Part shown: piece after piece, positions 1 through 8,327 of the stretch
Layout of the letters: each line of letters opens with the position of its first letter
How positions within the stretch are numbered: the first letter of the stretch is position 1
Source of the DNA: a virus
DNA length: 64,000 nucleotides
Strand: one strand, 5' to 3'
Virus record (IMG/VR): IMGVR_UViG_3300026484_000308
Location: 1 to 64,000 of that record
Notes under the pieces: model-generated
Told to the model about the DNA's origin: nothing
What the model saw: the letters and a program-made list of their open reading frames with translations, nothing else
The model's database searches: none
Position numbers and translations under genes: made by a program

Positions 1-126
1 GCTGCTCCAAGTATGCCAGCTGCTCCAGCACAAGCTGCTCCAAGTATGCCAGCTGCTCCAGCACAAGCTGCTCCAAGTATGCCAGCTGCTCCAGCACAAG
101 CTGCTCCAAGTATGCCAGCTGCTCCA
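1..126 (+). repeat. 33-bp tandem repeat inside a coding region
   Basis: Units start at 1, 34, 67 and 100. The first three are complete and identical; the fourth runs to about 126 before diverging. Each unit is 11 codons, so changes in copy number keep the frame. More copies may lie to the left of the window. Confidence 0.9.
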
Positions 127-183
127 ACTGGTGCTCCAATGGGTCAACCAGCTCCAGCAAACTATCCTGGAATCCCAGGTTAA
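1..183 (+). CDS. C-terminal end of an Ala/Pro/Met-rich protein (partial)
   Basis: Only the last 60 codons are inside the window; the reading frame is open from base 1 to the TAA at 181. The tail consists almost wholly of an 11-residue repeat, AAPSMPAAPAQ, in three full copies and a fourth partial one, and ends in NYPGIPG. Such Ala/Pro tails are usually flexible linkers or disordered tails. The folded part of the protein lies upstream of the window, so I cannot assign a function. A hairpin follows directly, which suggests this gene ends a transcription unit. Confidence 0.8.
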   Translation, partial: AAPSMPAAPAQAAPSMPAAPAQAAPSMPAAPAQAAPSMPAAPTGAPMGQPAPANYPGIPG

Positions 184-186
184 TTT

Positions 187-214
187 AATTAGGAAAGAGA
201 AATCTTTCCTAATT
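187..214 (+). terminator. GAAA-loop hairpin, possible terminator
   Basis: A 12-bp inverted repeat (187-198 with 203-214, core AGGAAAGA/TCTTTCCT) encloses a GAAA tetraloop just after the stop of the first gene. There is no clear T-run after it, so it could be a processing or stability hairpin rather than an intrinsic terminator. Confidence 0.5.
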
Positions 215-240
215 TCATGTCTTTAAATAAAAGAGGAATT

Positions 241-543
241 ATGTCAGAAAAAGAAATTGAAAAAGAAATACAAGAAAAAAATTTAAACGCTCCAAGACTT
301 ACACCAGATTTAATAGATTCCGTAATTATTGATAAATATTATCATATTGTACCAGAAACTACTATGACTATTTGCGTACTTACTTTAAAAAATGGTTTTC
401 AAGTTATTGGACATTCAGCCGCGGCATCTAAAGAAAATTTTGATGAGGGTATTGGACGTAAATTAGCCTTTGAAAAAGCTAGAGAGCAAATTTGGCAATT
501 AGAAGGATATCTTCTAAAACAAAAATTATTTAAGGAAAAATAA
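241..543 (+). CDS. N4 gp49 / Sf6 gp66 family phage protein
   Basis: This 100-residue protein matches the small phage family known from N4 gp49 and Sf6 gene 66. The family hallmarks are visible: a TICVLTLKNGF strand, a GHSAAASKENFD segment, then IGRKLAFEKAREQIWQLEGYLL. No molecular function is established for the family. An ATG 24 bases upstream (217) is in frame, but it sits against the preceding hairpin without a ribosome binding site. The ATG at 241 follows AAGAGGA and is preferred. The stop overlaps the ATG of QueD (TAATG), so the two are probably translationally coupled. Confidence 0.8.
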   Translation: MSEKEIEKEIQEKNLNAPRLTPDLIDSVIIDKYYHIVPETTMTICVLTLKNGFQVIGHSAAASKENFDEGIGRKLAFEKAREQIWQLEGYLLKQKLFKEK

Positions 544-1145
544 TGAAATGGATTATAGATAAAAGTTTTAGCTTCTGTTATGGGCATCGTGTTCATAATC
601 AAAGATTAGATACAAAGTTTACCGAATCGGGAGATGCTTGTTTGGCATGTAGACATTTACATGGTCATGAAGGACTAGTAAAGGTTTTTCTAGAAGAAGG
701 TGAAAATGGTTCGAATGTAGCCGATATTGGGATGGTTACTGATTTTAAACATCTTGGTTGGTTTAAGAATTTTCTTGATGATACATTAGATCATAAATTT
801 ATTATGGATATTAAAGATCCTTTATTTGAAAATGAATTTGGATTTTGTATTAAAAATAAGAATCTTATTCATATTCATAAAATGAAAGAAGGTTTTTTTA
901 TACCAGATTTAACTTTTCTTAAAGAACAACTTGATATTGATGCTACTTTAACACCAGAACAAAGATCTTCGATATTTGAAAAATACGAAGGTGCTGTTTT
1001 CGTAGACTTTGTTCCAACGTCGGAAAATTTAGCAGCTTGGTTATTAGAAGTTGTTCACGAAAAAATGAAAGATCTTCCAAACGTTAGAGTTAAAGCAATT
1101 GAATATTGGGAAACTCCTAAAAGTCATTGTAGAGTCGAAGCCTAA
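543..1145 (+). CDS. queD: 6-carboxytetrahydropterin synthase (QueD)
   Basis: QueD converts dihydroneopterin triphosphate to 6-carboxy-tetrahydropterin, the second step towards preQ0 after FolE. The 200-residue protein carries the family zinc-site histidines in SFCYGHRV near residue 15 and in the CRHLHGHEG segment, whose cysteine lies where the catalytic cysteine is expected. The DHKFIMD and late glutamate region (IEYWETPKS) also fit. It is longer than the usual 120-140 residues because of an insertion around residues 95-140. FolE (3033) and QueC (23532) in the same window support a phage 7-deazaguanine pathway. In phages this pathway commonly serves DNA modification against restriction enzymes; tRNA queuosine supply is an alternative. 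Confidence 0.9.
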   Translation: MKWIIDKSFSFCYGHRVHNQRLDTKFTESGDACLACRHLHGHEGLVKVFLEEGENGSNVADIGMVTDFKHLGWFKNFLDDTLDHKFIMDIKDPLFENEFGFCIKNKNLIHIHKMKEGFFIPDLTFLKEQLDIDATLTPEQRSSIFEKYEGAVFVDFVPTSENLAAWLLEVVHEKMKDLPNVRVKAIEYWETPKSHCRVEA

Positions 1146-1150
1146 TCATT

Positions 1151-2062
1151 ATGACCAAGACTCAATTAAAGAAACTTGAAACTCAGAAAAATAAATTAAA
1201 ACGATCTCAAAAAAAGAAAGTTAATATTTATAGAGAGTTAGATGCTTATTTATATAATAATATTCCACTCTCAGATGGGGCTTTAAGTTCTAAAACGGCT
1301 TTTAGAACGGCGGTTACTTATTTATTTGAATCTTTAATGAAAATGCCTTTGATATCTATGTACTTAGATAAACATCTTAACGGGAAAGTTGAAGGATTAA
1401 TGTCTCATGATCCATATCAAATACTTGAATTTTATAAAAAATTAATTCAAGAAAATGGTATTAAAGCATATCAATTATATAAATTTTTTCCTAATAGAAC
1501 CTTTCAAACTTCTATAAATACTTTAATTTCTAAAAAAGGTTATACTATTAGAGAATCTAAAGAATATTATATAAATAGAAAAGTTATTAATCCTTTAGAA
1601 TTAAATGCATTATTGGAAAATAAGGCTACTAAAAAATCAGAGGATATTGAAATAATTAATAAAGTTATTTCAGAAAGATTAGTATTTGAAAAAAGAAGAT
1701 CAGAAACAGTTGCTGAAATTAAACAAGAATCCAATGATATAATAGAAAATGATTTATTTATCACTCAAATGAACGGAGAAGTTATTAAACGGTTGGGTTT
1801 AACTTTATTTGATATAGCAGTACTTAGAAAATCAAATGAATTTTTATATACTTTTATAGATTCTAAAAATAAAAAAAGATATTATAAAGAACCATTTAAA
1901 GTTGAATTTTTTATAAATCTTAAAACTGGAGTACTTAATAATAATTATATCGAGGATATTTCCAAAAATTTTCAAAAATATATTATTACTGATATTCAAG
2001 ATTTAAGTTCTTTAAAATTTTTATTAAGTAAAATATATAAACAATTTATGAAAGATATATAA
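1151..2062 (+). CDS. Hypothetical protein, 303 aa, basic N-terminus
   Basis: I do not recognise this protein. It begins with a lysine-rich stretch (residues 1-25), is mostly predictably helical, and is rich in Lys, Asn and Ile. No cysteines, signal peptide or membrane segment stand out. It lies five bases after queD with only a weak ribosome binding site, so it may depend on coupling. The gene order (queD, this gene, an HNH-like gene, folE) is compatible with a DNA-related role, but that is only context. Confidence 0.75.
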   Translation: MTKTQLKKLETQKNKLKRSQKKKVNIYRELDAYLYNNIPLSDGALSSKTAFRTAVTYLFESLMKMPLISMYLDKHLNGKVEGLMSHDPYQILEFYKKLIQENGIKAYQLYKFFPNRTFQTSINTLISKKGYTIRESKEYYINRKVINPLELNALLENKATKKSEDIEIINKVISERLVFEKRRSETVAEIKQESNDIIENDLFITQMNGEVIKRLGLTLFDIAVLRKSNEFLYTFIDSKNKKRYYKEPFKVEFFINLKTGVLNNNYIEDISKNFQKYIITDIQDLSSLKFLLSKIYKQFMKDI

Positions 2063-2071
2063 GGTAAAAAT

Positions 2072-2560
2072 ATGGCAAATAATGAAACTTCTGAATGGAT
2101 GGGTTTTGATTTAGCAAATGAAAAAAAATACGCATTATTAATTAAAAAACTTGAATTTTTAATTCGTAAAAGTATTCAATATGATATTTGGCAAAAACGT
2201 TCTAAAATTGGAATACAAGAATGTCCAATATGTATGGAATCGTTGTATTATTTAAAACCGGAATCGCACCATTTCCCAGAAACTTTATTCGATGTAGTTG
2301 ATAATATTTTACAACATCATATCCACGAAAATGATTTAGATTCATTAAATGAATTAGATATAGTTCAAGAAGTACTATCAAAACATAATACGAATAATAT
2401 AAATTATATAGTTTTATGTAAACAGTGTCATGAAAAATATCATGATGATGTTCCAGCTACAGTTAAGGAAATGCCAGAAGCGTTTGCTAAGCAGAAGAAG
2501 GACAGATATGATTATAGACATAAAAATATAAATAAACCGGAAAAGATAAAGGATAATTAA
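2072..2560 (+). CDS. HNH-like zinc-binding protein
   Basis: The 162-residue protein has two CxxC knuckles: CPIC near residue 51 and CKQC near residue 122. The first is followed by ESHHFPETLF and the second by HEKYHDD. A histidine pair after the first knuckle and a CHEKYH segment after the second is the arrangement of HNH-type treble-clef folds, so a nuclease or structural zinc protein is likely. I cannot place it in a named family, and the spacing between the halves is unusually long. The ribosome binding site is AAGG. The stop overlaps the next start. Confidence 0.6.
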   Translation: MANNETSEWMGFDLANEKKYALLIKKLEFLIRKSIQYDIWQKRSKIGIQECPICMESLYYLKPESHHFPETLFDVVDNILQHHIHENDLDSLNELDIVQEVLSKHNTNNINYIVLCKQCHEKYHDDVPATVKEMPEAFAKQKKDRYDYRHKNINKPEKIKDN

Positions 2561-3033
2561 TGGAAGAAAAAGTAAATAACATAGAAGAAACTGAAAAAAT
2601 AAATTTGGCAGACGAATTTATGAATTCTCCGGAATTTAAAAAATTCTTTCCAGATCAAACTATTATTTACAGATCATTTGAATTTCCAAAAGTAGTGGTT
2701 CAAACTATTTTATCAAATGATTTAGATCATTATAATAATAATCCTCATACTACTGAAATAACAGTTATTGAATATAATGTGATTGTTAATTTTGTAAATG
2801 ATCCTGATTATGTTGGACCACTTGAAGACGCCAGTTGTGTTAAAATGATTAATTCTGATGATCCATTTACATTAACTATTCGCACTGACTTAGGTGATTC
2901 AGATAAAAAATTAGATGATGAAATTGAAAAAAAATATCTTGAAAATTTTAAAGAAGTTTTTTTAAAATTAATTCAGATAATTTTAGAAAATTTGGATGAA
3001 GACGATATTAAAAAATTAAATGAGGATGATTAA
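2560..3033 (+). CDS. Hypothetical acidic protein, 157 aa
   Basis: This is a strongly acidic protein with Asp/Glu-rich ends and a central part that alternates hydrophobic and polar residues (residues 50-90), suggesting a small beta sheet. No family recognised. It overlaps both neighbours by a base or so (the HNH-like gene upstream and folE downstream), so it belongs to the same operon. Acidic small phage proteins are sometimes DNA mimics, but nothing in the sequence proves that here. Confidence 0.75.
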   Translation: MEEKVNNIEETEKINLADEFMNSPEFKKFFPDQTIIYRSFEFPKVVVQTILSNDLDHYNNNPHTTEITVIEYNVIVNFVNDPDYVGPLEDASCVKMINSDDPFTLTIRTDLGDSDKKLDDEIEKKYLENFKEVFLKLIQIILENLDEDDIKKLNEDD

Positions 3034-3785
3034 TGCAAACAGAACAAGATAAAGTAAAAGAAATTTTACGTAATTTAGAACCAAACGATAAAATTATGAT
3101 TAATGCAGATCTTAAGGATATTGAATCTTTTCCAGCTCATGAAAATAAAGAACTGGGTGTTCGTTATAGAGCAGTTATGACAGAACAAGTTTCTGAAAAA
3201 TTAAAAGAGGCTTTTGATTTAATGAAACTTGATCATAGAAACGATCCAAATCTTAAAGATACTCCAATGAGAGTAGCCAGTATGTGGATTAATGAATTAA
3301 TGGTTGGTCGATATCAATCTAAACCACGTATGGAAAGTTTTCCTTTACAATTTGGTGGAGATGGAGTAGCTGTAGATAACGAGGAAATTAATACTGATAT
3401 GATGATATCTAAGAAAGTTGATGTCCGTTCTTTATGTTCGCATCATTTAGCTCCATTTCATGATGTATCTGGAGATTCTCAATCTTATGCTGTAATCGCA
3501 TATATACCAACCAATAGATTACTTGGAATTAGTAAATTACAGAGACTTATTAATTGGTATGGTGCTAGACCACATCTTCAAGAACAATTAACTTATCAAA
3601 TCTATAAAGAGATTTGTGACACTATTGGATCTAATAATGTTTATGTAGCATTTAAAAATATCGAACATACCTGTGAAAGTCTTAGAGGTGTAAAATCAAA
3701 TTCTGGTAGAACTAGTACCACTCAATACGGTGGAGTATTTAAGAATCCGGAATTAAGAAAAGAAGCTTTATTGCAAGCACTTTAA
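3033..3785 (+). CDS. folE: GTP cyclohydrolase I (FolE)
   Basis: FolE opens GTP to dihydroneopterin triphosphate, the entry step of both folate and preQ0 synthesis. The 250-residue protein shows the family blocks in order: DTPMRVASMW near residue 85, the zinc and active-site segment CSHHLAPF near residue 135, IPTNRLLGISKLQRL, the GARPHLQEQLT helix, and HTCESLRGV with the second zinc cysteine. The Gln-Glu-Gln-Leu-Thr segment is typical of the type I enzyme. The start follows GAGGAT. With queD and queC it supports phage-directed preQ0 synthesis. A strong hairpin follows the stop. Confidence 0.93.
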   Translation: MQTEQDKVKEILRNLEPNDKIMINADLKDIESFPAHENKELGVRYRAVMTEQVSEKLKEAFDLMKLDHRNDPNLKDTPMRVASMWINELMVGRYQSKPRMESFPLQFGGDGVAVDNEEINTDMMISKKVDVRSLCSHHLAPFHDVSGDSQSYAVIAYIPTNRLLGISKLQRLINWYGARPHLQEQLTYQIYKEICDTIGSNNVYVAFKNIEHTCESLRGVKSNSGRTSTTQYGGVFKNPELRKEALLQAL

Positions 3786-3811
3786 AGTTATCCGGAATTT
3801 CCGGATAACTT
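3785..3811 (+). terminator. 11-bp hairpin after folE
   Basis: AAGTTATCCGG (3785-3795) pairs perfectly with 3801-3811 around an AATTT loop. A T-run is absent, so it may act as a stability or processing element, or as a weak terminator. Confidence 0.5.
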
Positions 3812-3834
3812 AATAAATATAAAAAGGAAATACT

Positions 3835-4008
3835 ATGACAGAGGATATTAAACAGGTCTTAGAATATATTATCGAAACTGAAGATCCGTATGGATTAAAA
3901 TCAGAAACGTTATATAATAATATAAAAAATAGTGTCGGTACTCCAGAATCTTTAGCTAAGGTTTTTGGAGTACCTGTTGATCTTGTCGTTAAAATTAAGG
4001 AAGATTAA
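3835..4008 (+). CDS. Small hypothetical protein, 57 aa
   Basis: The frame from the ATG at 3835 encodes 57 residues (begins MTEDIKQVLEY, ends VVKIKED) and stops directly before the next ATG. It is preceded by AAAAAGGAAA at good spacing. The segment ESLAKVFGVPVDLVVKIKED resembles a small helix-turn-helix: a short helix, a turn at GVP, then a recognition-like helix. It could therefore be a small DNA-binding regulator, but this is weak. Confidence 0.7.
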   Translation: MTEDIKQVLEYIIETEDPYGLKSETLYNNIKNSVGTPESLAKVFGVPVDLVVKIKED

Positions 4009-4401
4009 ATGAAAATAGGAAATGATTTTAAAACCGAAATGCACGATTTTGATATAGATAAAATAATGGACATTGGTGGTTATAAAGCTATTATTAAAAA
4101 AGATGGTGAAGTCGTAATACAAGGTATTGGATTATTTAGTGTTAATAAAGCTCGGATAGGTAATATTAGTATAATACCTTTAGATGAAGAATCCCAGTTA
4201 GAGTTACATGATTTTCCATTTGAAATAGAAAAGCATCAATTAATATTCCAAGTAAGTTTTAATGGATTTGCTTGGTATTTTAAAAATAAAAAGGATGCTT
4301 TTATTTTAATGGATTTAATACTCCAAGTGAAAGAAATTGCTTTACAGCAAAAGAAAAATAAAATAAAATTTGAAGAAGATAAAGAAAAGGAAGAAAAATG
4401 A
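4009..4401 (+). CDS. Hypothetical protein, 130 aa
   Basis: No family recognised. Residues 1-100 look like a compact alpha/beta domain (alternating strands around GGYKAIIKKDGEVVIQGIG). The last 30 residues are a charged, probably helical or disordered Lys/Glu tail. Its end overlaps the start of the zinc-ribbon gene by four bases, indicating coupled translation. Confidence 0.75.
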   Translation: MKIGNDFKTEMHDFDIDKIMDIGGYKAIIKKDGEVVIQGIGLFSVNKARIGNISIIPLDEESQLELHDFPFEIEKHQLIFQVSFNGFAWYFKNKKDAFILMDLILQVKEIALQQKKNKIKFEEDKEKEEK

Positions 4402-4955
4402 TTTTCACATGTGTAAATACAAATTGTAGAGCTAAGTTTATGGAAGAAGAAGCTTATGAAAAAGATGGTGAATTATTCTGCCCGGAATGTGATACACCAG
4501 TAGCTAAAATTAAAGAAGTTGATTTGGGAGTGGAGGAACCAGGGTTAAAATCTGGTATTGATGTTCAACCAGAATATGTCGTTGGTGCAAGAAAGTTAAA
4601 TGTACCAAAAGAAGATAAAAAAGATGAAAGCCTAACAATAGAAGAAACTTCTGATATTATGAAAGAATTAGAAAGTAAAGAATTAAAAGATTGTCATAAA
4701 TTAGATGATGATGAAATTAATAGAATAATTGCTGAGTACAGAGAGGAATTAATTAGTAATCTTTTAATAAGTGACGAAGCTCAATTAGAGATTATTCGAA
4801 AATTGGCGGATGAAAAAGAAGCTGATTTAAGATTTAATCTTACTAAAGCTACTAATACTATTTTACGTGGTCAACAGTGGTTATTAAATCGAGGTCATGA
4901 TACAGATGGTGAAGATGAGTATAGTATACTCGGTATGTTCGACCGATTTTGTTAA
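4398..4955 (+). CDS. N-terminal zinc-ribbon protein, 185 aa
   Basis: The first 35 residues form a zinc ribbon: CVNTNC near residue 5 and CPEC near residue 30. A linker and a long acidic, mainly helical region follow (residues 80-185, Glu/Asp/Leu-rich). Zinc ribbons joined to helices are common in phage transcription or replication accessory proteins, but I cannot name this one. Confidence 0.75.
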   Translation: MIFTCVNTNCRAKFMEEEAYEKDGELFCPECDTPVAKIKEVDLGVEEPGLKSGIDVQPEYVVGARKLNVPKEDKKDESLTIEETSDIMKELESKELKDCHKLDDDEINRIIAEYREELISNLLISDEAQLEIIRKLADEKEADLRFNLTKATNTILRGQQWLLNRGHDTDGEDEYSILGMFDRFC

Positions 4956-4964
4956 GGAGGAAAT

Positions 4965-5177
4965 ATGTCATATGCTAGCACTGGTGATGGAAATTTAGCA
5001 GCTCTTCAAAAATACGAGGAAAAAATAGAAAAAGCAGAAAGAAATTACGCAGCTTTCGAAACAGCAATTGAAGAAGCTGGTATAGAAACAGAATTAGAAG
5101 AGTTAATCTCTAAATATAATTCTATAGCTGAAGATTTTAATATTAATGAAGACTTTAACGAGTACTTCTCAAAATAG
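4965..5177 (+). CDS. Small coiled-coil protein, 70 aa
   Basis: The protein is acidic, with a heptad-like segment from about residue 13 to 52 (LQKYEEKIEKAERNYAAFE and onward). A strong AAGGAGG lies upstream of the ATG. No family recognised. It stands in a run of small, closely spaced genes (4.4-6.9 kb) that look like one operon. Confidence 0.75.
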   Translation: MSYASTGDGNLAALQKYEEKIEKAERNYAAFETAIEEAGIETELEELISKYNSIAEDFNINEDFNEYFSK

Positions 5178-5185
5178 GAGATAAT

Positions 5186-5425
5186 ATGAATGAAGAAAAT
5201 GAAGAAATAGAAAATAATTTTCCAATTACTGGAATTTATTTAAGAGTAAAACGTGGGGGAAAATATGAAAATATTCTTATAGAAGATCTTACAAAAGAAG
5301 AACTTAAAGAATTGTTTTTTACTTTAAACGAGGATGGAAAATATTCCAAAGATAATATGGAAGAATGGATGTTTCCAGTTTTTGAATTACTTCAAAATAT
5401 AAAAGCTGCTTATTTAAATGAATAA
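5186..5425 (+). CDS. Hypothetical protein, 79 aa
   Basis: An acidic small protein of unknown function with a strand pair (TGIYLRVKRGGKYENILIEDL) followed by helices. The ribosome binding site is GGAG. The end overlaps the start of the HAD gene by eight bases. Confidence 0.75.
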   Translation: MNEENEEIENNFPITGIYLRVKRGGKYENILIEDLTKEELKELFFTLNEDGKYSKDNMEEWMFPVFELLQNIKAAYLNE

Positions 5426-5903
5426 AAAAATTGCTATATATCTCGATGTAGATGGAGTATTAAATCAATATGATCATCATGAGAGAATTCGAAGATATAA
5501 GATACATAAGAAAGCCAAGTTTTCTTCAAAGACTGATGTATTTAATCCTTTTCAAAAAAAAGTACTACGTTTATATAAGCTTATTAAAAAATATAATGTA
5601 GATACTTATGTTTTTAGCGCTTGGACTTTGAAAGATTTACAACTACATGTACCTTTTAAACTTTTAGGAGATACTTGTAAATGGGCTAATCAGGTTAATG
5701 AAATATCTAAAAATTATTCTTTTAATCTTTTAATAGATGACGAAGTATCTTCTTTTATAAATAGAGAAGAAAAAGATTATGAAAAGGGTAGATATAAATT
5801 AAATAAAAATATAATTACTTATCAACCACATTATAATTTTGGATTAGTAAAAAAAGATTTTAAAAATTTAGAAAGGATTTTAAATGAATTTAGAATTAAA
5901 TGA
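5418..5903 (+). CDS. HAD-superfamily phosphatase-like protein
   Basis: The N-terminus carries HAD motif I, DVDGV (Asp10 and Asp12, the nucleophile and acid/base). Motif II is likely the serine in FSAWT near residue 73, and motif IV the LLIDDE segment near residue 110. The 161-residue size and the tryptophan after motif II resemble the small HAD proteins grouped as Swiss-army-knife RNA-repair-like domains. An RNA or nucleotide phosphatase is therefore a reasonable guess. The substrate cannot be read from sequence. It overlaps the next gene by 20 bases. Confidence 0.7.
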   Translation: MNKKIAIYLDVDGVLNQYDHHERIRRYKIHKKAKFSSKTDVFNPFQKKVLRLYKLIKKYNVDTYVFSAWTLKDLQLHVPFKLLGDTCKWANQVNEISKNYSFNLLIDDEVSSFINREEKDYEKGRYKLNKNIITYQPHYNFGLVKKDFKNLERILNEFRIK

Positions 5904-6390
5904 ATTTGGTAGTTGTCAATACAGTAGTATTAAAGGTTATATGGAAGAATTTAAAAACAATCTACCATTATGGACAAAAACCGATTTATATAATATCAAA
6001 ATTATCCATGAAAATAAAGGAAGCATTGGGAAAGATGGGAGTATTAAATTATCTTTTTCAAGCAATGTATTGAATAAAGGTATTATTGATGAGATTATAA
6101 ATAATATTAAAAAAGAATTTCTTACTATGTTAGAAGATGATAAGGAATTTTATAAGTTAGAAGACTGTCTAAATAATATAAATAATATAAAATCGATAGA
6201 CGATTGTTATAATTATTGTAAATCATGTTCTTGTGATTTATGGAGCACTAATAATTTTATTATGAATCACTTTTATAAACGAGATGTTGAAGATTTTAGT
6301 AATAATGATATGATTGCGATAAGTATTTTATGGTTGTTAGAAAATAATATTGTTACCGATATTGAGTGTTTTTATAATTTTGATACATAA
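5884..6390 (+). CDS. Hypothetical protein, 168 aa, Asn-rich
   Basis: No family recognised. The middle has a cysteine cluster (CYNYCKSCSCDLW around residue 115) that might bind a metal. The start codon sits inside the end of the HAD gene, behind AAAGGA, so expression is probably coupled. Confidence 0.7.
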   Translation: MNLELNEFGSCQYSSIKGYMEEFKNNLPLWTKTDLYNIKIIHENKGSIGKDGSIKLSFSSNVLNKGIIDEIINNIKKEFLTMLEDDKEFYKLEDCLNNINNIKSIDDCYNYCKSCSCDLWSTNNFIMNHFYKRDVEDFSNNDMIAISILWLLENNIVTDIECFYNFDT

Positions 6391-6398
6391 GGAAAAAT

Positions 6399-6671
6399 AT
6401 GGAATATTTTGGAAAAGACGATTTAATTAAATGTGGTATCGAGCCAAAAATATCTGAAAAACTTTTGGCTTATTGTGCTAGATCCGGATTTATAAAAAGT
6501 AAACATTTTAAGGCTGAAGATAGTTTTAGACAACTTACTAAATATCATTCAGATGATCTTAAAAAAAGTATATTATCTAAATTAGAAGAAGCTAAAACCA
6601 ATAATACGCATTTAAGATATGTTGGTTTATGGAAAGAATATTTAACAATACTATCGGAACTTAAAAAGTAA
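6399..6671 (+). CDS. Hypothetical protein, 90 aa
   Basis: A small, mostly helical, basic protein with no recognisable motif. It has an AAGGA ribosome binding site and is followed 10 bases later by another small gene in the same operon. Confidence 0.72.
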   Translation: MEYFGKDDLIKCGIEPKISEKLLAYCARSGFIKSKHFKAEDSFRQLTKYHSDDLKKSILSKLEEAKTNNTHLRYVGLWKEYLTILSELKK

Positions 6672-6681
6672 AGGATTTATT

Positions 6682-6879
6682 ATGGATAAGTATCAGGAAA
6701 TGTCAGTAGTTGATATAGATAATATATTAAAAGATCTTCCTAAAGATTTAATAAGTATTGAAAATTTGGAAAGATTAATAATTGAATTAGAAAATGATAT
6801 AGGAATGTCCTTAAAAAATAAACGGGACACTATATCAATTCTAAGACAATTTTTAAATATAGTAAAAGGAAAAAAATGA
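6682..6879 (+). CDS. Hypothetical protein, 65 aa
   Basis: A small helical protein, Leu/Ile/Asp-rich, of unknown function. Its stop overlaps the ATG of thyX (ATGA), so it is the translational leader of that gene. Confidence 0.7.
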   Translation: MDKYQEMSVVDIDNILKDLPKDLISIENLERLIIELENDIGMSLKNKRDTISILRQFLNIVKGKK

Positions 6880-7775
6880 AAGAATTTGTAAATGTACTTG
6901 GTATAAATTATTCTAAACCAAAGGTAATTTTATTAAATGAGAATGGTATTGGTTCGGCTGAATTTGCTGGAAGAGTTGCTTATGATAGCTTTGAATATAG
7001 TGAGCACGAAAGTATTCGAGAATTAAATAATCTTACCAAATTAAATGAAACGGATGATATTAACATGTCATTAACAAGAGTAAAAAGAAATGTCAATGGT
7101 ATTGAAAATTCTGAATTACTCGATAGTTTAGCTTGGGTATATCATCACCATAGTGTTATTGAACATTCATCACTTACATTTTTAATAACTGGAACTTCGA
7201 GAGGTTCTTTACAAGAAATAGTTAGACATAGAATAGCTAGTTATACAGTGCGTAGTACAAGATATACAATGTCTTCTGTATTATATGCATTTCTATTGGC
7301 AGTAAAAACTCAAACACCGAGAGAAGTATTTCATGAGTTAATAACTCCATTAGATTTATTTGTAACAGATGATAATTATAATGGTATTGAAATAGATGCT
7401 ATGTTTAATAAATTATTATATCAGAGAGATTTAGATACGGATAATTTTGCTGGAATGTGTTTATCAAAAGAAGCTTTAATTTGGTATAATACAGTTGAAA
7501 ACGTAGAAGAAATTTATAAAGGAAACAGTATTCAAAAAAGTTTCGAAATACTTAGTACTTTTAAAAAGAAACGTAATGTTGGAGATTCCTTTAAACATTT
7601 AGTAACTGATAATTGGAAAACTGATTTAGTAATGACTATTAATCTTAGAAGTCTTAAAAACTTTTTCGAACTTAGAGATTCTGGAGCAGCTTACTTTTTA
7701 ATTAGAGAACTTGCTAAAGAGATGAAAGCAAAAACTCCAAAAAAATATCTCAACCTTATGGTAAAAGAACACTAA
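6876..7775 (+). CDS. thyX: FAD-dependent thymidylate synthase (ThyX)
   Basis: ThyX makes dTMP from dUMP with methylene-tetrahydrofolate, using FAD and NADPH. The signature RHRx7S is exact: Arg-His-Arg at residues 117-119 and Ser127, continuing STRYT. The upstream HHHSVIEHSSLTF block (residues 90-102) is the typical FAD-binding region. At 299 residues it is longer than many ThyX proteins because of extra sequence before the C-terminal GD..K..L block. Together with the thymidylate kinase at 63070 it would secure dTTP for an AT-rich genome. It ends an operon: a gap of about 290 bases follows. Confidence 0.93.
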   Translation: MKEFVNVLGINYSKPKVILLNENGIGSAEFAGRVAYDSFEYSEHESIRELNNLTKLNETDDINMSLTRVKRNVNGIENSELLDSLAWVYHHHSVIEHSSLTFLITGTSRGSLQEIVRHRIASYTVRSTRYTMSSVLYAFLLAVKTQTPREVFHELITPLDLFVTDDNYNGIEIDAMFNKLLYQRDLDTDNFAGMCLSKEALIWYNTVENVEEIYKGNSIQKSFEILSTFKKKRNVGDSFKHLVTDNWKTDLVMTINLRSLKNFFELRDSGAAYFLIRELAKEMKAKTPKKYLNLMVKEH

Positions 7776-8068
7776 ATTTCAATTTATATTTTATCGAGTT
7801 ATACCCAAATTCCTAGACACGAACCATATTATTATAGAATATTCTCGTTCTATAATAATGAATAATAATAATAGTCGCAAAATAACGAAGTTAATATTAA
7901 GATAATCGAATTAATATTAAATGTTTAAAACGTTTAATATTTTTTAAATAGAATTATCAATCAGTTATTTTATATGTGAATTTCAGCCATGTATAATTCG
8001 ATAACGATTCAATGAGAAAAAAAATAGAATCGTTTTAAAATTTAAATTAAAATTAAAAAGGAGTAATA
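7776..8068 (+). other. Intergenic region with three hairpins
   Basis: This 293-base spacer holds no open frame I can support. It contains a 12-bp perfect hairpin (7828-7839 with 7848-7859), a terminator-like hairpin with a T-run (7913-7945), and an AACGATTC/GAATCGTT pair (8003-8010 with 8027-8034). The leader of the next gene, including its AAGGAG site, closes the region. It probably separates two transcription units, so a promoter should lie within it, but I see no copy of the TATAGATATC promoter box found elsewhere. Confidence 0.6.
7913..7945 (+). terminator. Rho-independent terminator downstream of thyX
   Basis: AATATTAAATG (7913-7923) pairs with CGTTTAATATT (7931-7941), allowing one G-T pair, and is followed by a run of T. 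It lies about 140 bases after the thyX stop. Confidence 0.6.
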
Positions 8069-8326
8069 TTGCCATATATTAAAAAAGAAGATCGGTTTGA
8101 AGCAACAGACTTTCCAAAAAATGCAGGGGAATTAAATTACGCCATTACAATCTTAATTCAAAAATATCTTCATAAAAATGGTTTAAATTACCAACATATA
8201 AATGATATTGTTGGAGCTCTCGATGGAGCTAAATCGGAATTTCAACGACGAGTTGTTAATCCATACGAAGATAAAAAAATTAAAGAAAATGGTGATGCGT
8301 ACGCTAAAATTTTTTTAGGAAAATAA
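8069..8326 (+). CDS. DUF6899-like conserved phage protein, 85 aa
   Basis: The sequence has the pattern of a widely spread small phage family that I know as DUF6899: AGELNYAIT near residue 20, a tyrosine-leucine helix, INDIVGALDGAKSEF, and a PYEDKKIKENGD end. The function is unknown. The start is a TTG placed six bases after AAGGAG; no ATG is available nearby. A homing endonuclease gene begins two bases after its stop. Confidence 0.75.
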   Translation: MPYIKKEDRFEATDFPKNAGELNYAITILIQKYLHKNGLNYQHINDIVGALDGAKSEFQRRVVNPYEDKKIKENGDAYAKIFLGK

Positions 8327-8327
8327 T

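Noticed and set aside
1-126. CRISPR-like array
   Set aside because: The repeats are contiguous, in frame and without unique spacers; it is a protein repeat.
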